Assembly: GCA_002401365.1 (NCBI GenBank)
Contig: NVSW01000004.1
Location: 1-32,416, forward strand
Reading direction: 5' to 3'
DNA length: 32,416 bases
Source of the DNA: Piscirickettsiaceae bacterium
GTDB taxonomy: Bacteria; Pseudomonadota; Gammaproteobacteria; Methylococcales; Cycloclasticaceae
Shown: piece after piece, positions 1 through 10,038 of the stretch
Layout of the letters: every line of letters starts with the position of its first letter
Position numbering within the stretch: the first letter of the stretch is position 1
Program-made: the position numbers and the translations under genes
The notes under the pieces: model-generated
What the model was told of the DNA's origin: nothing
The model's input: only the letters and a program-made list of their open reading frames with translations
The model's database searches: none

Positions 1-1
1 T

Positions 2-394
2 TTGAAGGATAATACTAAGGTTAAAGCAAACCTAGTAAAGGTGTCTAATTCAGATGATTTGGCGTTGTTAAAAATCAATAATTGTAAAGCGCCTTTTCTA
101 ACATTTGCCCGTTCATCGGCTGTGTCACAAGGAATGGATATTTATGCAATTGGTAGTCCATTAGGCTTAAGAGATCAACTTACCAAAGGTACGGTTACAC
201 AAATCAGTAGCCATGGTATTTCTACGGACGCGCAAATCTTGCCTGGCAATAGTGGTGGCCCACTAGTAACAGAAAAAGGCCAAGTTGTTGGGGTTAATAC
301 GCTGAAAGTGTCGCAAAGAACGCCTTTGGGCGAAGGCTTTGGAATTGCCATTCCGGTTCGTAAGGTTAAGCAAAATTTTGCTCGTTATTTTTAA
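2..394 (+). CDS. Trypsin-like/HtrA-type serine protease, C-terminal part (5' end outside window)
   Basis: ORF open at window start; contains PGNSGGPLV catalytic-serine motif and GSPLGL...GTVTQIS typical of DegP/HtrA-like trypsin folds. Confidence 0.8.
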   Translation: MKDNTKVKANLVKVSNSDDLALLKINNCKAPFLTFARSSAVSQGMDIYAIGSPLGLRDQLTKGTVTQISSHGISTDAQILPGNSGGPLVTEKGQVVGVNTLKVSQRTPLGEGFGIAIPVRKVKQNFARYF

Positions 395-399
395 ATAAA

Positions 400-1779
400 A
401 TGAATAAAAAATACATTTATTCGATAGCTGGGAAGACGCATCAGTTTAGGGATTTGGCTGACGTGATGGCAAAAGCATCGTCTGCTAAAAGTGGCGATAT
501 GTTGGCGGGCATCGCTGCTGAAAGTGACGAACAACGCGTCGCTGCACAAATGTTGCTGGCGAATATACCGTTAAAGCGGTTTATTGAAGAGCCTCTTATA
601 TCACCGGATATCGATACAGTAAGCCGACTGTTGTTGGAAGAACATGACGCGGAATCTTTTCAACAAATTGAAAATGATACGGTGGGAGACTTTAGAAATC
701 GTTTATTGAGTTATACGATGAGATCTAAAGAATTAGCAACACTAGCAAGTGGCTTGTTGCCAGAGATGGTTGCAGCGGTTAGTAAGCTGATGCGTAATCA
801 AGATTTAATCCTAGTTGCTAGTAAGTGTGAAGTCATTAGCCGTTTTCGTAATACTATTGGCTTGGCTGGTCGTCTATCGACAAGACTGCAACCTAACCAC
901 CCAACGGATGATGCTAGGGGGATTGGTGCGTCCATATTGGACGGTCTTATGTACGCGAGTGGCGATGCAGTGATAGGCATCAATCCAGCGACTGATAACG
1001 TGGCAATTTTAAAGCGCTTATTAGTTAGCATGGATGAGTTGATTCAACGGTTTGAAATTCCAACACAATCGTGTGTTTTAGCTCACATAACAACTCAACT
1101 TGAAGCAATGGAACAGGGTGCGCCGGTCGATATTGTTTTTCAATCAATTGCAGGAACTGAAGCGGCCAATAAAAGTTTTGGTATTGACCTAGCGTTATTA
1201 AGTGACGCTAGGCAAGCGGCATTATCATTAAACAGAGGAACCGTTGGTGATAACGTAATGTACTTTGAAACGGGTCAGGGTTCGTGTCTATCAGCACAAG
1301 CACATCATGGTATTGATCAACAAACGCTTGAGGCGCGTGCTTACGGGGTGGCTAGAAAATTCAGTCCATTACTGGTGAACAGCGTGGTGGGTTTTATTGG
1401 CCCTGAATATCTATACGATGGTAAGCAAATTACACGCGCGGGCTTGGAAGATCACTTTTGTGGAAAGCTGCTAGGTTTGCCTATGGGTTGCGATGTTTGT
1501 TATACCAATCATTCTGAGGCAGATCAGGACGATATGGACAACTTGCTTACGTTGTTAGGTGTTGCCGGCTGCAATTTCTTTATGGGTGTGCCAGGTGCGG
1601 ACGACATTATGCTTAATTACCAATCAACGTCGTTTCACGATGCACTGTATTTGCGCCAAGTATTAAACAGGAAACCAGCGCCAGAATTTGAAGTATGGTT
1701 GCAGCGTATGCACATTGTTGATGAAAACAACGTATTGTTACCAGTCACTGAGCGCCATCCCTTATTGGCCGCTTATTAG
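400..1779 (+). CDS. eutB: Ethanolamine ammonia-lyase heavy (large) chain
   Basis: Near full-length resemblance to recalled EutB: ARLQPN, GDAVIGINPATDN, FETGQGS, NSVVGFIGPEYLYDG, RAGLEDHFCGKLLGLPMGCDVCYTNH, DDIMLNYQ. Confidence 0.97.
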   Translation: MNKKYIYSIAGKTHQFRDLADVMAKASSAKSGDMLAGIAAESDEQRVAAQMLLANIPLKRFIEEPLISPDIDTVSRLLLEEHDAESFQQIENDTVGDFRNRLLSYTMRSKELATLASGLLPEMVAAVSKLMRNQDLILVASKCEVISRFRNTIGLAGRLSTRLQPNHPTDDARGIGASILDGLMYASGDAVIGINPATDNVAILKRLLVSMDELIQRFEIPTQSCVLAHITTQLEAMEQGAPVDIVFQSIAGTEAANKSFGIDLALLSDARQAALSLNRGTVGDNVMYFETGQGSCLSAQAHHGIDQQTLEARAYGVARKFSPLLVNSVVGFIGPEYLYDGKQITRAGLEDHFCGKLLGLPMGCDVCYTNHSEADQDDMDNLLTLLGVAGCNFFMGVPGADDIMLNYQSTSFHDALYLRQVLNRKPAPEFEVWLQRMHIVDENNVLLPVTERHPLLAAY

Positions 1780-1787
1780 GTCTTACG

Positions 1788-2555
1788 ATGACAACTAAAA
1801 AAATCCAAACTCAGGATCTTTGGCATTATCTTAAAGAATTCACGCCGGCTCGCATCGCCTTAGGTAGAGCAGGTGGAAGTATACAAACCAATGATTGGTT
1901 AGACTTTAAACTAGCACATGCTAGAGCACGCGACGCAGTGCATTGTGAGTTTGATACTAAAGCATTAAGAGGCGGGCTTAGTGATATGGGCAAAAAAACG
2001 TTAATGCTGTCGAGTAAAGCCCAAGACCGAACTGAATTTTTGAAGAGGCCTGATTTAGGGCGCCGATTAGATAAGATATCGAAACAACTATTGAACGAGT
2101 TTGTTGGAAAAGCGGCCGACTTGGTTATTGTGGTAAGTGATGGGTTGTCCGCAGCAGCTATTCATACCCATGTGGTCAACCTATTGTCGTTACTCATGCC
2201 TAAGTTATTAGCGGCTGGGTGGTCAATACTCCCCATCGTTATCGTGCGTTATGGGCGAGTGGCCGTGGAAGATGAGGTCGGCGCTGAATTGTGTGCTAGT
2301 ACGGTGCTGATGTTGATTGGTGAGCGACCTGGTTTAACATCACCAGATAGTTTGGGTGCATACCTTGTACATGCGCCCAATATTGACAATACAGATGCTA
2401 ATAGAAATTGTGTGTCTAATATTCGCCCAGCAGGGTTGAGTTACCAGAAAGCAGCGGAGACTATTTTTTATTTGCTGAATGAAATGAAGCGAAGGCAGGT
2501 ATCCGGCATTGAACTTAAGGATAAACGTTCTTTGACGAATAAGGCTGTTGAATAG
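1788..2555 (+). CDS. eutC: Ethanolamine ammonia-lyase light (small) chain
   Basis: TPARIALGRAGGSIQTNDWLDFKLAHARARDAVH, VIVVSDGLSAAAIHTH, GERPGLTSPDSLGAYLVHAP; 8 nt after eutB. Confidence 0.96.
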   Translation: MTTKKIQTQDLWHYLKEFTPARIALGRAGGSIQTNDWLDFKLAHARARDAVHCEFDTKALRGGLSDMGKKTLMLSSKAQDRTEFLKRPDLGRRLDKISKQLLNEFVGKAADLVIVVSDGLSAAAIHTHVVNLLSLLMPKLLAAGWSILPIVIVRYGRVAVEDEVGAELCASTVLMLIGERPGLTSPDSLGAYLVHAPNIDNTDANRNCVSNIRPAGLSYQKAAETIFYLLNEMKRRQVSGIELKDKRSLTNKAVE

Positions 2556-2570
2556 CAGCTGTTTAGTAAA

Positions 2571-2807
2571 TTAATTTGAGGGCGTGGTATCGCTCCACTC
2601 ATAAATTTCGATTGCATCTGGGGCGCAGCTTCGGCAACCGCCTTGGCAAAGCGAACCAGCAGGCATCTTTCTTGCGTAACCTTTTTTTACCCAGTGCTCG
2701 AGCATTGCTTTGGCATCGGTTTCGTTGATTTTAAAATGTAAAGCAAGATCACGCACTGGTGCATTGCCTGCTAATTTTAAATAATCACGTATCTCAAATA
2801 AAATCAT
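2571..2807 (-). CDS. feoC: FeoC-like small Cys-rich winged-helix protein
   Basis: MILFEIRDYLKLAGNAPVRDLALHFKINETDAKAMLEHWVKKGYARK...CQGGCRSC; ATGA overlap with the feoB stop favours a start at 2807 rather than the longer 147-aa ORF. Confidence 0.82.
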   Translation of the reverse strand: MILFEIRDYLKLAGNAPVRDLALHFKINETDAKAMLEHWVKKGYARKMPAGSLCQGGCRSCAPDAIEIYEWSDTTPSN

Positions 2808-5161
2808 GCGTTTGACGTAGTATTTGTATTCATACCGAGTATTTGTTGCCCCATTTGGCGAAGTGTTAACCAAATGGCAAAGAAGCCGAGGCTTACAACC
2901 GCTATCCAAATAGCTGTTTGAGTTGGATGATTTGCGTACGTAGCAATTTGGTAAAACAGGGTAGACATGCCATACGCTAAATATAAGCTCCAGAAAATAG
3001 AAAATAATGCCCAACGCGTGCCTGTTTCTCGTTTTACCGCGGCAATAGCTGCAACGCAGGGAACATATAATAAAATAAACAGTAAATAGCTAAAAGCGCC
3101 TATTTTACCGTCGAAGTATTTAACTAATGTACCAAACAGGGCGTGGCTAACGTCTTGTTCAGCGGCAGCATTTTCTATAGAGCCGCCCGCATCAAGGGTA
3201 CGTAAACCAAGCGGGTCGCCCATGTTTTGGAAAGCATCGGTTAAATTTTCACCGGTCGTTGTGATGGCTTCGTTAAATTTGCCTATCAAGCTAAAGCTGT
3301 CGGCATCTTGGGTTGGTTGGCCTTCTAAGTTTGAATACACGGCATCAAGTGTTCCAACGACGACTTCTTTTGCCAATAGGCCGCTGAAAATACCAACGAT
3401 GGCAGGCCAGTTATCGTCTTGTATCCCCATTGGTTTGAATATTGGGGTGAATGTTTTGCTCACCTCGCTCAAGATAGATTTGGAGCTGTTTTCATTACCA
3501 AAGCTGCCGTCCGTACCAACAGAGTTAAGGATATTAATGACCATCACCATCATCACAATAAATTTACCGGCCTCTAACACAAATCCTTTTAATCGTTCCC
3601 AAGTATGGATGAGTAAACTTTTAATGGCCGGGCGATGATAGGGGGGAAGTTCTATCAAAAAGCTATCGGATTCGCCATCCAAAACAGTTTTTTTGAGTAA
3701 TAAAGCAGTAAAGATTGCCGCACCAATACCGACGATATACAGCAAAAAAACAATATTTTGCCCGGAGTGAGGAAAAAATGCAGCGGCAAATAATGCGTAT
3801 ACTGATAAGCGTGCGCCACACGACATAAACGGTGCCATCATCACCGTCATGATGCGGTCACGTTGTTTTTCTAGGGTTCGAGTTGCCATGATTGAGGGGA
3901 CATTGCAACCGAAGCCAACAATGAGTGGTACAAAGGCTTTGCCAGGCAAGCCCAGTTTGCGCATAAATCGATCCATTACAAAGGCTGCCCGTGCCATATA
4001 GCCAGAATCTTCTAGGATGGATAGGCAAAAATATAACGTGGCAATAATGGGAATAAATGTTGCAACAACTTGGATGCCACCACCTAAACCGTCGGCCAAT
4101 AAAACTTGAAACCAACTTGGGAAACCTAAGTTTTGTAATTGAATTCTTAAACCATCAACAAAAAGGGCACCTGCGGTAATATCAAAAAAGTCGATGAGTG
4201 CACCGCCAAAATTAATCGTAATGCTAAACATTAAATAGATGGCGAAAAAGAAAATGGGTAGGCCAAATAAATCGCTAAGTACGACTTTGTCAACACGGTC
4301 AGACCATGTTTGCTCAGTGCTTGATGACTGTGTTACAACATCAGCTGTTAAATCATGAGCAAATTGATAGCGACTGGCTGCAATCAAACTATCGGCATCT
4401 TCACTTGTTTGTTCTTTGATAGCGGCTTGTAGTTGCTGGCAAATTTCTTGAGTCTGTTCAGTAGTAGACGGTGAAAAATAGTTTTCTAAGCACTGTAATG
4501 CATGCCAATATTGAATAAACTGCGGTTGTTGGCTATCGTTTAAAGTAGGAATAATGTCATCAATAGCGGCATTAATGATCGATGGGTAATCAATTTTTAA
4601 GTGCGTATGCTGTGTACGTTGAAGAATGTTGATAAGCTCTTTTAATAGATCTTTGATGCCTTTATTTTGTCGAGCCATGGTGGCAATAACGGGAATACCT
4701 AACGATGAGGATAATGATTCAATATCTATATCCATGCCTCTGGTTTTAGCTACATCCATCATATTGAGTGCTAAAATAGCAGGTATGCCGGTTTCCAGTA
4801 ATTGAATGCTAAGAAATAAACTGCGTTCAAGATTAGAGGCATCAGCAACAATAAGTAATGCATCAGCTTCACCCGATAAAATATATTGCCGTGCTATTTG
4901 TTCATCTAAGGCTTGCCTGTCACTATCTAGGGCATAAACACCGGGTAAATCAACCAGTACGATGTCTTGCCCATGAGCTTTAGCCAAACCTTCACGACGC
5001 TCTACGGTTACACCGGGCCAATTGCCGGTTTTTTGTTTTACCCCAGTAATAGCATTAAATAACGTCGATTTTCCACAATTTGGGTTACCAATAACGGCGA
5101 TAACGGGGCGTCTTTGGGATAAGGCAAGGGGTGAGCCTGTGTCACAACACTGTTTAGTCAT
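2804..5161 (-). CDS. feoB: Ferrous iron transport protein B (GTPase-permease)
   Basis: G1 motif GNPNCGKSTLFN, DLPGVYAL, NMMD; membrane domain SCGARLSVY, PLIVGFGCNVPSIMATRTL. Confidence 0.98.
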   Translation of the reverse strand: MTKQCCDTGSPLALSQRRPVIAVIGNPNCGKSTLFNAITGVKQKTGNWPGVTVERREGLAKAHGQDIVLVDLPGVYALDSDRQALDEQIARQYILSGEADALLIVADASNLERSLFLSIQLLETGIPAILALNMMDVAKTRGMDIDIESLSSSLGIPVIATMARQNKGIKDLLKELINILQRTQHTHLKIDYPSIINAAIDDIIPTLNDSQQPQFIQYWHALQCLENYFSPSTTEQTQEICQQLQAAIKEQTSEDADSLIAASRYQFAHDLTADVVTQSSSTEQTWSDRVDKVVLSDLFGLPIFFFAIYLMFSITINFGGALIDFFDITAGALFVDGLRIQLQNLGFPSWFQVLLADGLGGGIQVVATFIPIIATLYFCLSILEDSGYMARAAFVMDRFMRKLGLPGKAFVPLIVGFGCNVPSIMATRTLEKQRDRIMTVMMAPFMSCGARLSVYALFAAAFFPHSGQNIVFLLYIVGIGAAIFTALLLKKTVLDGESDSFLIELPPYHRPAIKSLLIHTWERLKGFVLEAGKFIVMMVMVINILNSVGTDGSFGNENSSKSILSEVSKTFTPIFKPMGIQDDNWPAIVGIFSGLLAKEVVVGTLDAVYSNLEGQPTQDADSFSLIGKFNEAITTTGENLTDAFQNMGDPLGLRTLDAGGSIENAAAEQDVSHALFGTLVKYFDGKIGAFSYLLFILLYVPCVAAIAAVKRETGTRWALFSIFWSLYLAYGMSTLFYQIATYANHPTQTAIWIAVVSLGFFAIWLTLRQMGQQILGMNTNTTSNA

Positions 5162-5406
5162 AGTGGTTCAACGATAATTTGTTCTGCTAATGCTTCGTTT
5201 AGCGCAATGCGAGCATTGCCAATGCTGACCACCATGCCACCTTTTCTTTTTTGTGTGACCTGTAATGGAATTAGCTTAGAAAAGCCAAGCGCTAGTAGCT
5301 TTTTCTCAAGCTGTTGGTCCACTTTGTTTTTCCCCAGCATAACGCTTCTACCAATCTCAATATCAGATAATTTGGAAAAATTAACAGGAGGGGTATTGCT
5401 CGACAT
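5158..5406 (-). CDS. feoA: Ferrous iron transport protein A
   Basis: 82-aa SH3-like FeoA-type protein (KLLALGFSKLIPLQV...VSIGNARIALNEALAEQIIVEPL) immediately upstream of feoB with 4-nt overlap. Confidence 0.92.
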   Translation of the reverse strand: MSSNTPPVNFSKLSDIEIGRSVMLGKNKVDQQLEKKLLALGFSKLIPLQVTQKRKGGMVVSIGNARIALNEALAEQIIVEPL

Positions 5407-5418
5407 CTTGCTTCAAAC

Positions 5419-5437
5419 GATAATGATAATGATTCCC
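5419..5437 (-). promoter_or_regulatory. Putative Fur box upstream of feoABC
   Basis: GATAATGATAATGATTCCC matches the recalled E. coli consensus GATAATGATAATCATTATC at 16/19 positions; lies 13 nt upstream of the feoA start. Confidence 0.85.
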
Positions 5438-5477
5438 ATTCTAATTCATTAAAGAGCTATGTCAATATTGGAAGCCG

Positions 5478-6344
5478 TTAATGCACAGCAGAATGACGTG
5501 ATTTTATGATATAAATCACATATATAAGGATAACGATGCTTATCCAGCCAAAACTTAATAAGCCGATAACGCCGTCATATTTCCCAGTGAGAAAGCCCCA
5601 GTCAGCGTTAGAATTATTACTGCTCAGTTCTTTACTAATTTTAATAAGAAAAACCCAGCTGGCGTGTAGGCCGATACAGTAGGCGAGCGTATTTGTTTGT
5701 TGACGCACTATAGCTAGAAGAACGCCGACGGAAAAAAGCGCAAGAAAATCGGTTATATCTAAGGAAAGTACTGCCGTGAAAGCGTTTAGAATGACGCTAA
5801 GACCGCTAAACCATTGTATTGACGTGGAATCAATGTGGTCAATTGGCTTAATAAAATGAAGCAGAGCATAAAAAAAGCTACTGATAATGACAGCGGTAAT
5901 AACACCATGCCACTTTTTAGACAGTGAAAAAAACAAGCCTCTGAATAACGTCTCTTCAATTAATGCCACAACTAAACCGGCTATAAGCGCTTTAAGCAGT
6001 AATTTGATTCCGATCGGTTCATTAATAGAAATAAGACGTAGGTCTAGGATGACTAGTAAGAAAATAACGACACCAAGAATAATAAGTCCCACAAGAAATG
6101 CTTTTGATGACTTAAGTAAAAATGTTTTTATGGGGAGGTTATGGCCAATTAAATGGTTTGATAATTGAAACCATTTCATAGTTGGGAAGATGCCGACCAC
6201 TAAGAGTAACAGTGCAGAACGTGTCACCCAACTTTCAAATTCAAACGACCCAGTGTGTAGTGTTTGATACAAGGGAATAGCAATAAAAGCCGCTAACAAT
6301 GCGGCGCTAATAAAGTACAGTAGAAAAAACAGTGATGCTTTCAT
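5478..6344 (-). CDS. CPBP-family (CAAX protease/bacteriocin-processing) intramembrane metalloprotease
   Basis: Multiple TM segments, EETLFRGLFF motif 1 and FALLH-like motif 2 (FFYALLHF). ORF extends to 6434, but the start at 6344 (MKASLFF) avoids the tRNA-Leu promoter region. Confidence 0.75.
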   Translation of the reverse strand: MKASLFFLLYFISAALLAAFIAIPLYQTLHTGSFEFESWVTRSALLLLVVGIFPTMKWFQLSNHLIGHNLPIKTFLLKSSKAFLVGLIILGVVIFLLVILDLRLISINEPIGIKLLLKALIAGLVVALIEETLFRGLFFSLSKKWHGVITAVIISSFFYALLHFIKPIDHIDSTSIQWFSGLSVILNAFTAVLSLDITDFLALFSVGVLLAIVRQQTNTLAYCIGLHASWVFLIKISKELSSNNSNADWGFLTGKYDGVIGLLSFGWISIVILIYVIYIIKSRHSAVH

Positions 6345-6383
6345 TAAAAATAATACTTTTATCTTTTTGGGCTCAAAAAAAGG

Positions 6384-6412
6384 TGCAAATTTGTTTGTAA
6401 AATAGGTATGAT
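6384..6412 (+). promoter_or_regulatory. Possible sigma70 promoter for tRNA-Leu
   Basis: TATGAT -10-like hexamer (6407..6412) upstream of tRNA-Leu followed by GC-containing discriminator; -35 weak. Confidence 0.3.
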
Positions 6413-6436
6413 ACCGCACATTATCACCAACCAAAA

Positions 6437-6522
<86 letters not shown>

Positions 6523-6570
6523 TTCTTTGAAGAAATTCTATCCAAAAATCAAAACAAGTAGAGAGTAATT

Positions 6571-7878
6571 ATGCAGGTTTCTATTGAATCTAACTCAGAT
6601 CTTAAAAAAACCATGACCATTGTTGTGCCACAAGAAGAGGTGGATACGGCTATCAATAAACGTCTTGAAGACGTAAAACGTACGGCAAGAATTGATGGTT
6701 TTAGGCCGGGAAAAATCCCAATGAGTGTTATAAAAAGTAAATTTGGCAAAGGTATTAGAGCGGAAGCACTGTCGGAGTTGACCCAGAATTTTTTCTATAA
6801 AGCGATTATGGAAGAAAAATTAAAGCCTGCTAGCGCTCCTGTTATTACACCAAACGAAGACCATAAAGAAGGTTTTGAATTTTCCGCGAGCTTTGAAGTT
6901 TACCCAGACGTTAAAGTAGCAGCAATTAATGAGTTAGAGCTTGAAAAACCAACGTCTGAAGTTGCGGAGTCAGATATTGATGATATGGTTGAAAAGTTAA
7001 GGAGCCAAAAATCTGATTGGAATACAGTTGAAGCTAAAGCGGAAGATGGGCACCGTGTATCAATAAGCTTTGAAGGTCATGTCGGTGATAAATCAATTTC
7101 AGAAGAGCCTATTAAAAACTTCCCCGTCATCATTGGTTCAAAAAATATGATACCTGGTTTTGAGGATAAATTGATGGGTGCTAGTGCAGGCGATAAATTA
7201 TCTTTTGAAGTAACGTTTCCAGAGGATTATCAGGAAAAAGATTTTGCCGGAAAGCTTGGCAAATTTGACGTAGAAGTCGATAAAGTTGAAGCCAGCGAAC
7301 TGCCAACAATAGACGAAGATTTCATTAAAGAATTTGGTGTTGAAAGTGGCGTGTTGGCTGATTTTAGAGCAGACCTTGCAAAAAACATGAACATGGAGCT
7401 TGAGCGTGCTTTAGCTTCAAAGCGTAAGCAGATTGTTATGGATGCTATTATCGAAAATAATGAATTAGACGTGCCAGAAGCGTTGGTTGATAATGAAATT
7501 AGTCAAATGATGTCTTCATTAAAAGAAAAAGCTCAACAAGCTCAGCAGCCGACTGATATGGACCTGCCAAAAGAGTTGTTTGAAGATCAGGCCACAAGAC
7601 GGGTTAAGTTGGGTTTGCTGTTATCTGAAATTATTAAAGACAATGACATAAAGGCTGATGCCGATAGAGTTCAAGAGCGGATCAAGGAGTTTGCACAAAC
7701 TTATCAATCACCTGAGGAAGTTGTTAATTGGTATAACAGTAATCCGCAAGAATTGAATAAAATTGAGAGTGTTGTTTTGGAAGATCAATTGGTAGACTGG
7801 GTGTTAGAGACGGCGAAGGTTAAAGAAACGACGATTAGCTTTAAAGAGATTATGGCACCGCCAAACCCCGCTGCTTAA
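6571..7878 (+). CDS. tig: Trigger factor (ribosome-associated chaperone/PPIase)
   Basis: MQVSIE..., GFRPGKIPMSVIKSKFG ribosome-binding signature; FKBP-like domain; upstream of clpPX. Confidence 0.97.
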   Translation: MQVSIESNSDLKKTMTIVVPQEEVDTAINKRLEDVKRTARIDGFRPGKIPMSVIKSKFGKGIRAEALSELTQNFFYKAIMEEKLKPASAPVITPNEDHKEGFEFSASFEVYPDVKVAAINELELEKPTSEVAESDIDDMVEKLRSQKSDWNTVEAKAEDGHRVSISFEGHVGDKSISEEPIKNFPVIIGSKNMIPGFEDKLMGASAGDKLSFEVTFPEDYQEKDFAGKLGKFDVEVDKVEASELPTIDEDFIKEFGVESGVLADFRADLAKNMNMELERALASKRKQIVMDAIIENNELDVPEALVDNEISQMMSSLKEKAQQAQQPTDMDLPKELFEDQATRRVKLGLLLSEIIKDNDIKADADRVQERIKEFAQTYQSPEEVVNWYNSNPQELNKIESVVLEDQLVDWVLETAKVKETTISFKEIMAPPNPAA

Positions 7879-7890
7879 TAACTAAACGAG

Positions 7891-8541
7891 ATGAGAATAA
7901 CTATGGATAATATGGCTGAAACAAAAGCGCTTGGTTTAATACCAATGGTGGTGGAACAGACGGCGCGTGGAGAGCGTTCCTACGATATTTATTCTCGGCT
8001 ACTCAAAGAGCGCGTTATTTTTTTAGTGGGGCCAGTTGAAGATCACATGGCTAACCTTGTGGTTGCCCAAATGCTATATTTAGAGTCGGAAAACCCAGAA
8101 AAAGACATTCATTTATATATTAACTCTCCAGGTGGCTCAGTGACGGCTGGGTTGTCGATTTATGACACCATGCAGTTTATTAAGGCTGATGTGAGCACGA
8201 TGTGCATAGGCCAAGCGGCTAGTATGGGAGCGCTGTTATTAACAGGTGGTGAAAACGGCAAACGGTTTGCATTGCCCCATTCAAGAATGATGATTCACCA
8301 GCCCTTAGGTGGCTTTCAAGGTCAGGCATCTGATATTGAGATTCATGCAAAAGAAATTTTATTGATTAAAGATAGATTGAATAAAATCATGTCTAACCAT
8401 ACAGGGCGGTCTATGGAAACGATTGAAAATGATACCGATAGAGATAACTTTATGGGCAGCGAAAAAGCCGTTAAGTATGGCTTAATTGATCGAGTGCTAA
8501 GTAGCCGAGTATCACAAAAGGATGATAAAAATGAAGCATAG
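7891..8541 (+). CDS. clpP: ATP-dependent Clp protease proteolytic subunit
   Basis: [76 protein letters not shown]; alternative ATG at 7903. Confidence 0.98.
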   Translation: MRITMDNMAETKALGLIPMVVEQTARGERSYDIYSRLLKERVIFLVGPVEDHMANLVVAQMLYLESENPEKDIHLYINSPGGSVTAGLSIYDTMQFIKADVSTMCIGQAASMGALLLTGGENGKRFALPHSRMMIHQPLGGFQGQASDIEIHAKEILLIKDRLNKIMSNHTGRSMETIENDTDRDNFMGSEKAVKYGLIDRVLSSRVSQKDDKNEA

Positions 8542-8639
8542 ACTGGACAGATGAGAAATCTGAACCATAATATATAGACAGTTAAGCAATTGCTTAGTAG
8601 TTTTTATATTAATACCGGTGTAAGTAAAAAGAGGCATTT

Positions 8640-9917
8640 ATGAGTGACGACACAAAAAATGATAACAAAGAAAGTAAGATTTTAATTTGTTCATTTTGTG
8701 GAAAAAATCAACACGAAGTGAGAAAGCTTATTGCTGGACCTTCCGTTTTTGTTTGTGATGAGTGCGTAGAACTCTGCAATGATATTATCAAAGAAGAGCT
8801 GGATGAGGCGGGATCAGTATCTGCTGATGGTGATCTGCCAAAACCAAAAGAAATAAAAGAAGCGCTTGATAATTATGTTATCGGTCAATCAGAAGCTAAA
8901 AAAATATTATCAGTTGCTGTTTATAACCACTATAAAAGGTTAAACGCGACTAAAGGCACAGATGATGTTGAGCTATCAAAAAGTAACGTTTTATTAATTG
9001 GTCCTACGGGCTCAGGTAAAACCTTGTTGGCTGAAACATTAGCGCGCCAGCTTAATGTGCCGTTTACCATTGCGGATGCAACAACACTTACTGAAGCGGG
9101 TTATGTTGGTGAGGATGTTGAAAATATTATCCAAAAAATATTACAAAAATGTGACTTTGATGTTGAGAAGGCAGAAAGTGGCATTGTTTATATCGATGAA
9201 ATTGATAAAATTTCAAGAAAATCTGACAACCCCTCGCTAACTCGAGATGTGTCAGGTGAAGGGGTTCAACAGGCCTTATTAAAATTAATTGAAGGTACGG
9301 TGGCATCTGTTCCTCCTCAGGGTGGAAGAAAACACCCGCAGCAAGAGTTTTTACAAGTAAATACGGCTAATATTCTGTTTATTGTAGGCGGTGCATTTGC
9401 CGGCTTGGATAAAATAATCCAAAACAGATCAGAGAAAAATGTCGGCATTGGTTTTTCTGCTGAAGTGAAGGCAGACAAAGATGATGATGCACTTTCTAAG
9501 GTTTTACATTCAGTTGAGCCAGAGGACTTGATAAAATTTGGCTTGATTCCAGAATTTGTTGGTCGCCTACCTGTGGTAGCAACATTGGAAGAGTTAGATG
9601 AAGAAGCGTTGATAGAGATTCTTAGTGAGCCTAAAAATGCATTAACAAAACAATATGCCCGACTATTTGATATGGAAGGTGTTGAACTTGAGTTTAGAAA
9701 AGAAGCACTAAGAGAAATAGCCAAAAAAGCAATGGCTCGCAAAACAGGTGCTCGTGGTTTAAGGACAATACTAGAAAAAGTATTGTTGGATACAATGTAT
9801 GACTTGCCGTCGCTTGAAGGTGTTAGCAAAGTGGTGATAGACGATAAAGTTATTCGTGGTGAATCTTTCCCTCTGTTTATTTACGAAAGCGAACAAAAAA
9901 TAAGTTCAGCTGAATAA
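8640..9917 (+). CDS. clpX: ATP-dependent Clp protease ATP-binding subunit ClpX
   Basis: N-terminal zinc-binding domain [18 protein letters not shown]...CDECVELC; Walker [29 protein letters not shown]. Confidence 0.98.
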   Translation: MSDDTKNDNKESKILICSFCGKNQHEVRKLIAGPSVFVCDECVELCNDIIKEELDEAGSVSADGDLPKPKEIKEALDNYVIGQSEAKKILSVAVYNHYKRLNATKGTDDVELSKSNVLLIGPTGSGKTLLAETLARQLNVPFTIADATTLTEAGYVGEDVENIIQKILQKCDFDVEKAESGIVYIDEIDKISRKSDNPSLTRDVSGEGVQQALLKLIEGTVASVPPQGGRKHPQQEFLQVNTANILFIVGGAFAGLDKIIQNRSEKNVGIGFSAEVKADKDDDALSKVLHSVEPEDLIKFGLIPEFVGRLPVVATLEELDEEALIEILSEPKNALTKQYARLFDMEGVELEFRKEALREIAKKAMARKTGARGLRTILEKVLLDTMYDLPSLEGVSKVVIDDKVIRGESFPLFIYESEQKISSAE

Positions 9918-9934
9918 TTTATTACCCCAATAGC

Positions 9935-9963
9935 AAAAAAAGGCGCTTAAAGCGCCTTTTTTT
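9935..9963 (+). terminator. Rho-independent terminator after clpX
   Basis: AAAAAAAGGCGCTTAAAGCGCCTTTTTTT: GC stem with A-tract and T-tract. Confidence 0.92.
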
Positions 9964-9973
9964 GTGTTTAAAC

Positions 9974-10000
9974 CTTGAAATAGTGTCTTGATGCCCTAAT
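9974..10000 (+). promoter_or_regulatory. Putative sigma32 (RpoH) heat-shock promoter upstream of lon
   Basis: CTTGAAA (9974..9980), 13-nt spacer, CCCTAAT (9994..10000); resembles CTTGAAA-N11-16-CCCCAT, 38 nt upstream of the lon start. Confidence 0.7.
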
Positions 10001-10038
10001 ATTCTATTTATATTCCCTTTTTTATAACAGCAACAATT

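Noticed and set aside
2808-3014. N-terminal extension of the feoC ORF (147-aa version)
   Set aside because: Extension overlaps the feoB 3' end out of frame; the ATG at 2807 with ATGA coupling is a better start.
3222-3638. 138-aa plus-strand ORF
   Set aside because: Antisense to well-supported feoB; no recognisable domain.
9317-9829. 170-aa minus-strand ORF
   Set aside because: Antisense to clpX; Ser-rich low-complexity translation typical of a shadow ORF.
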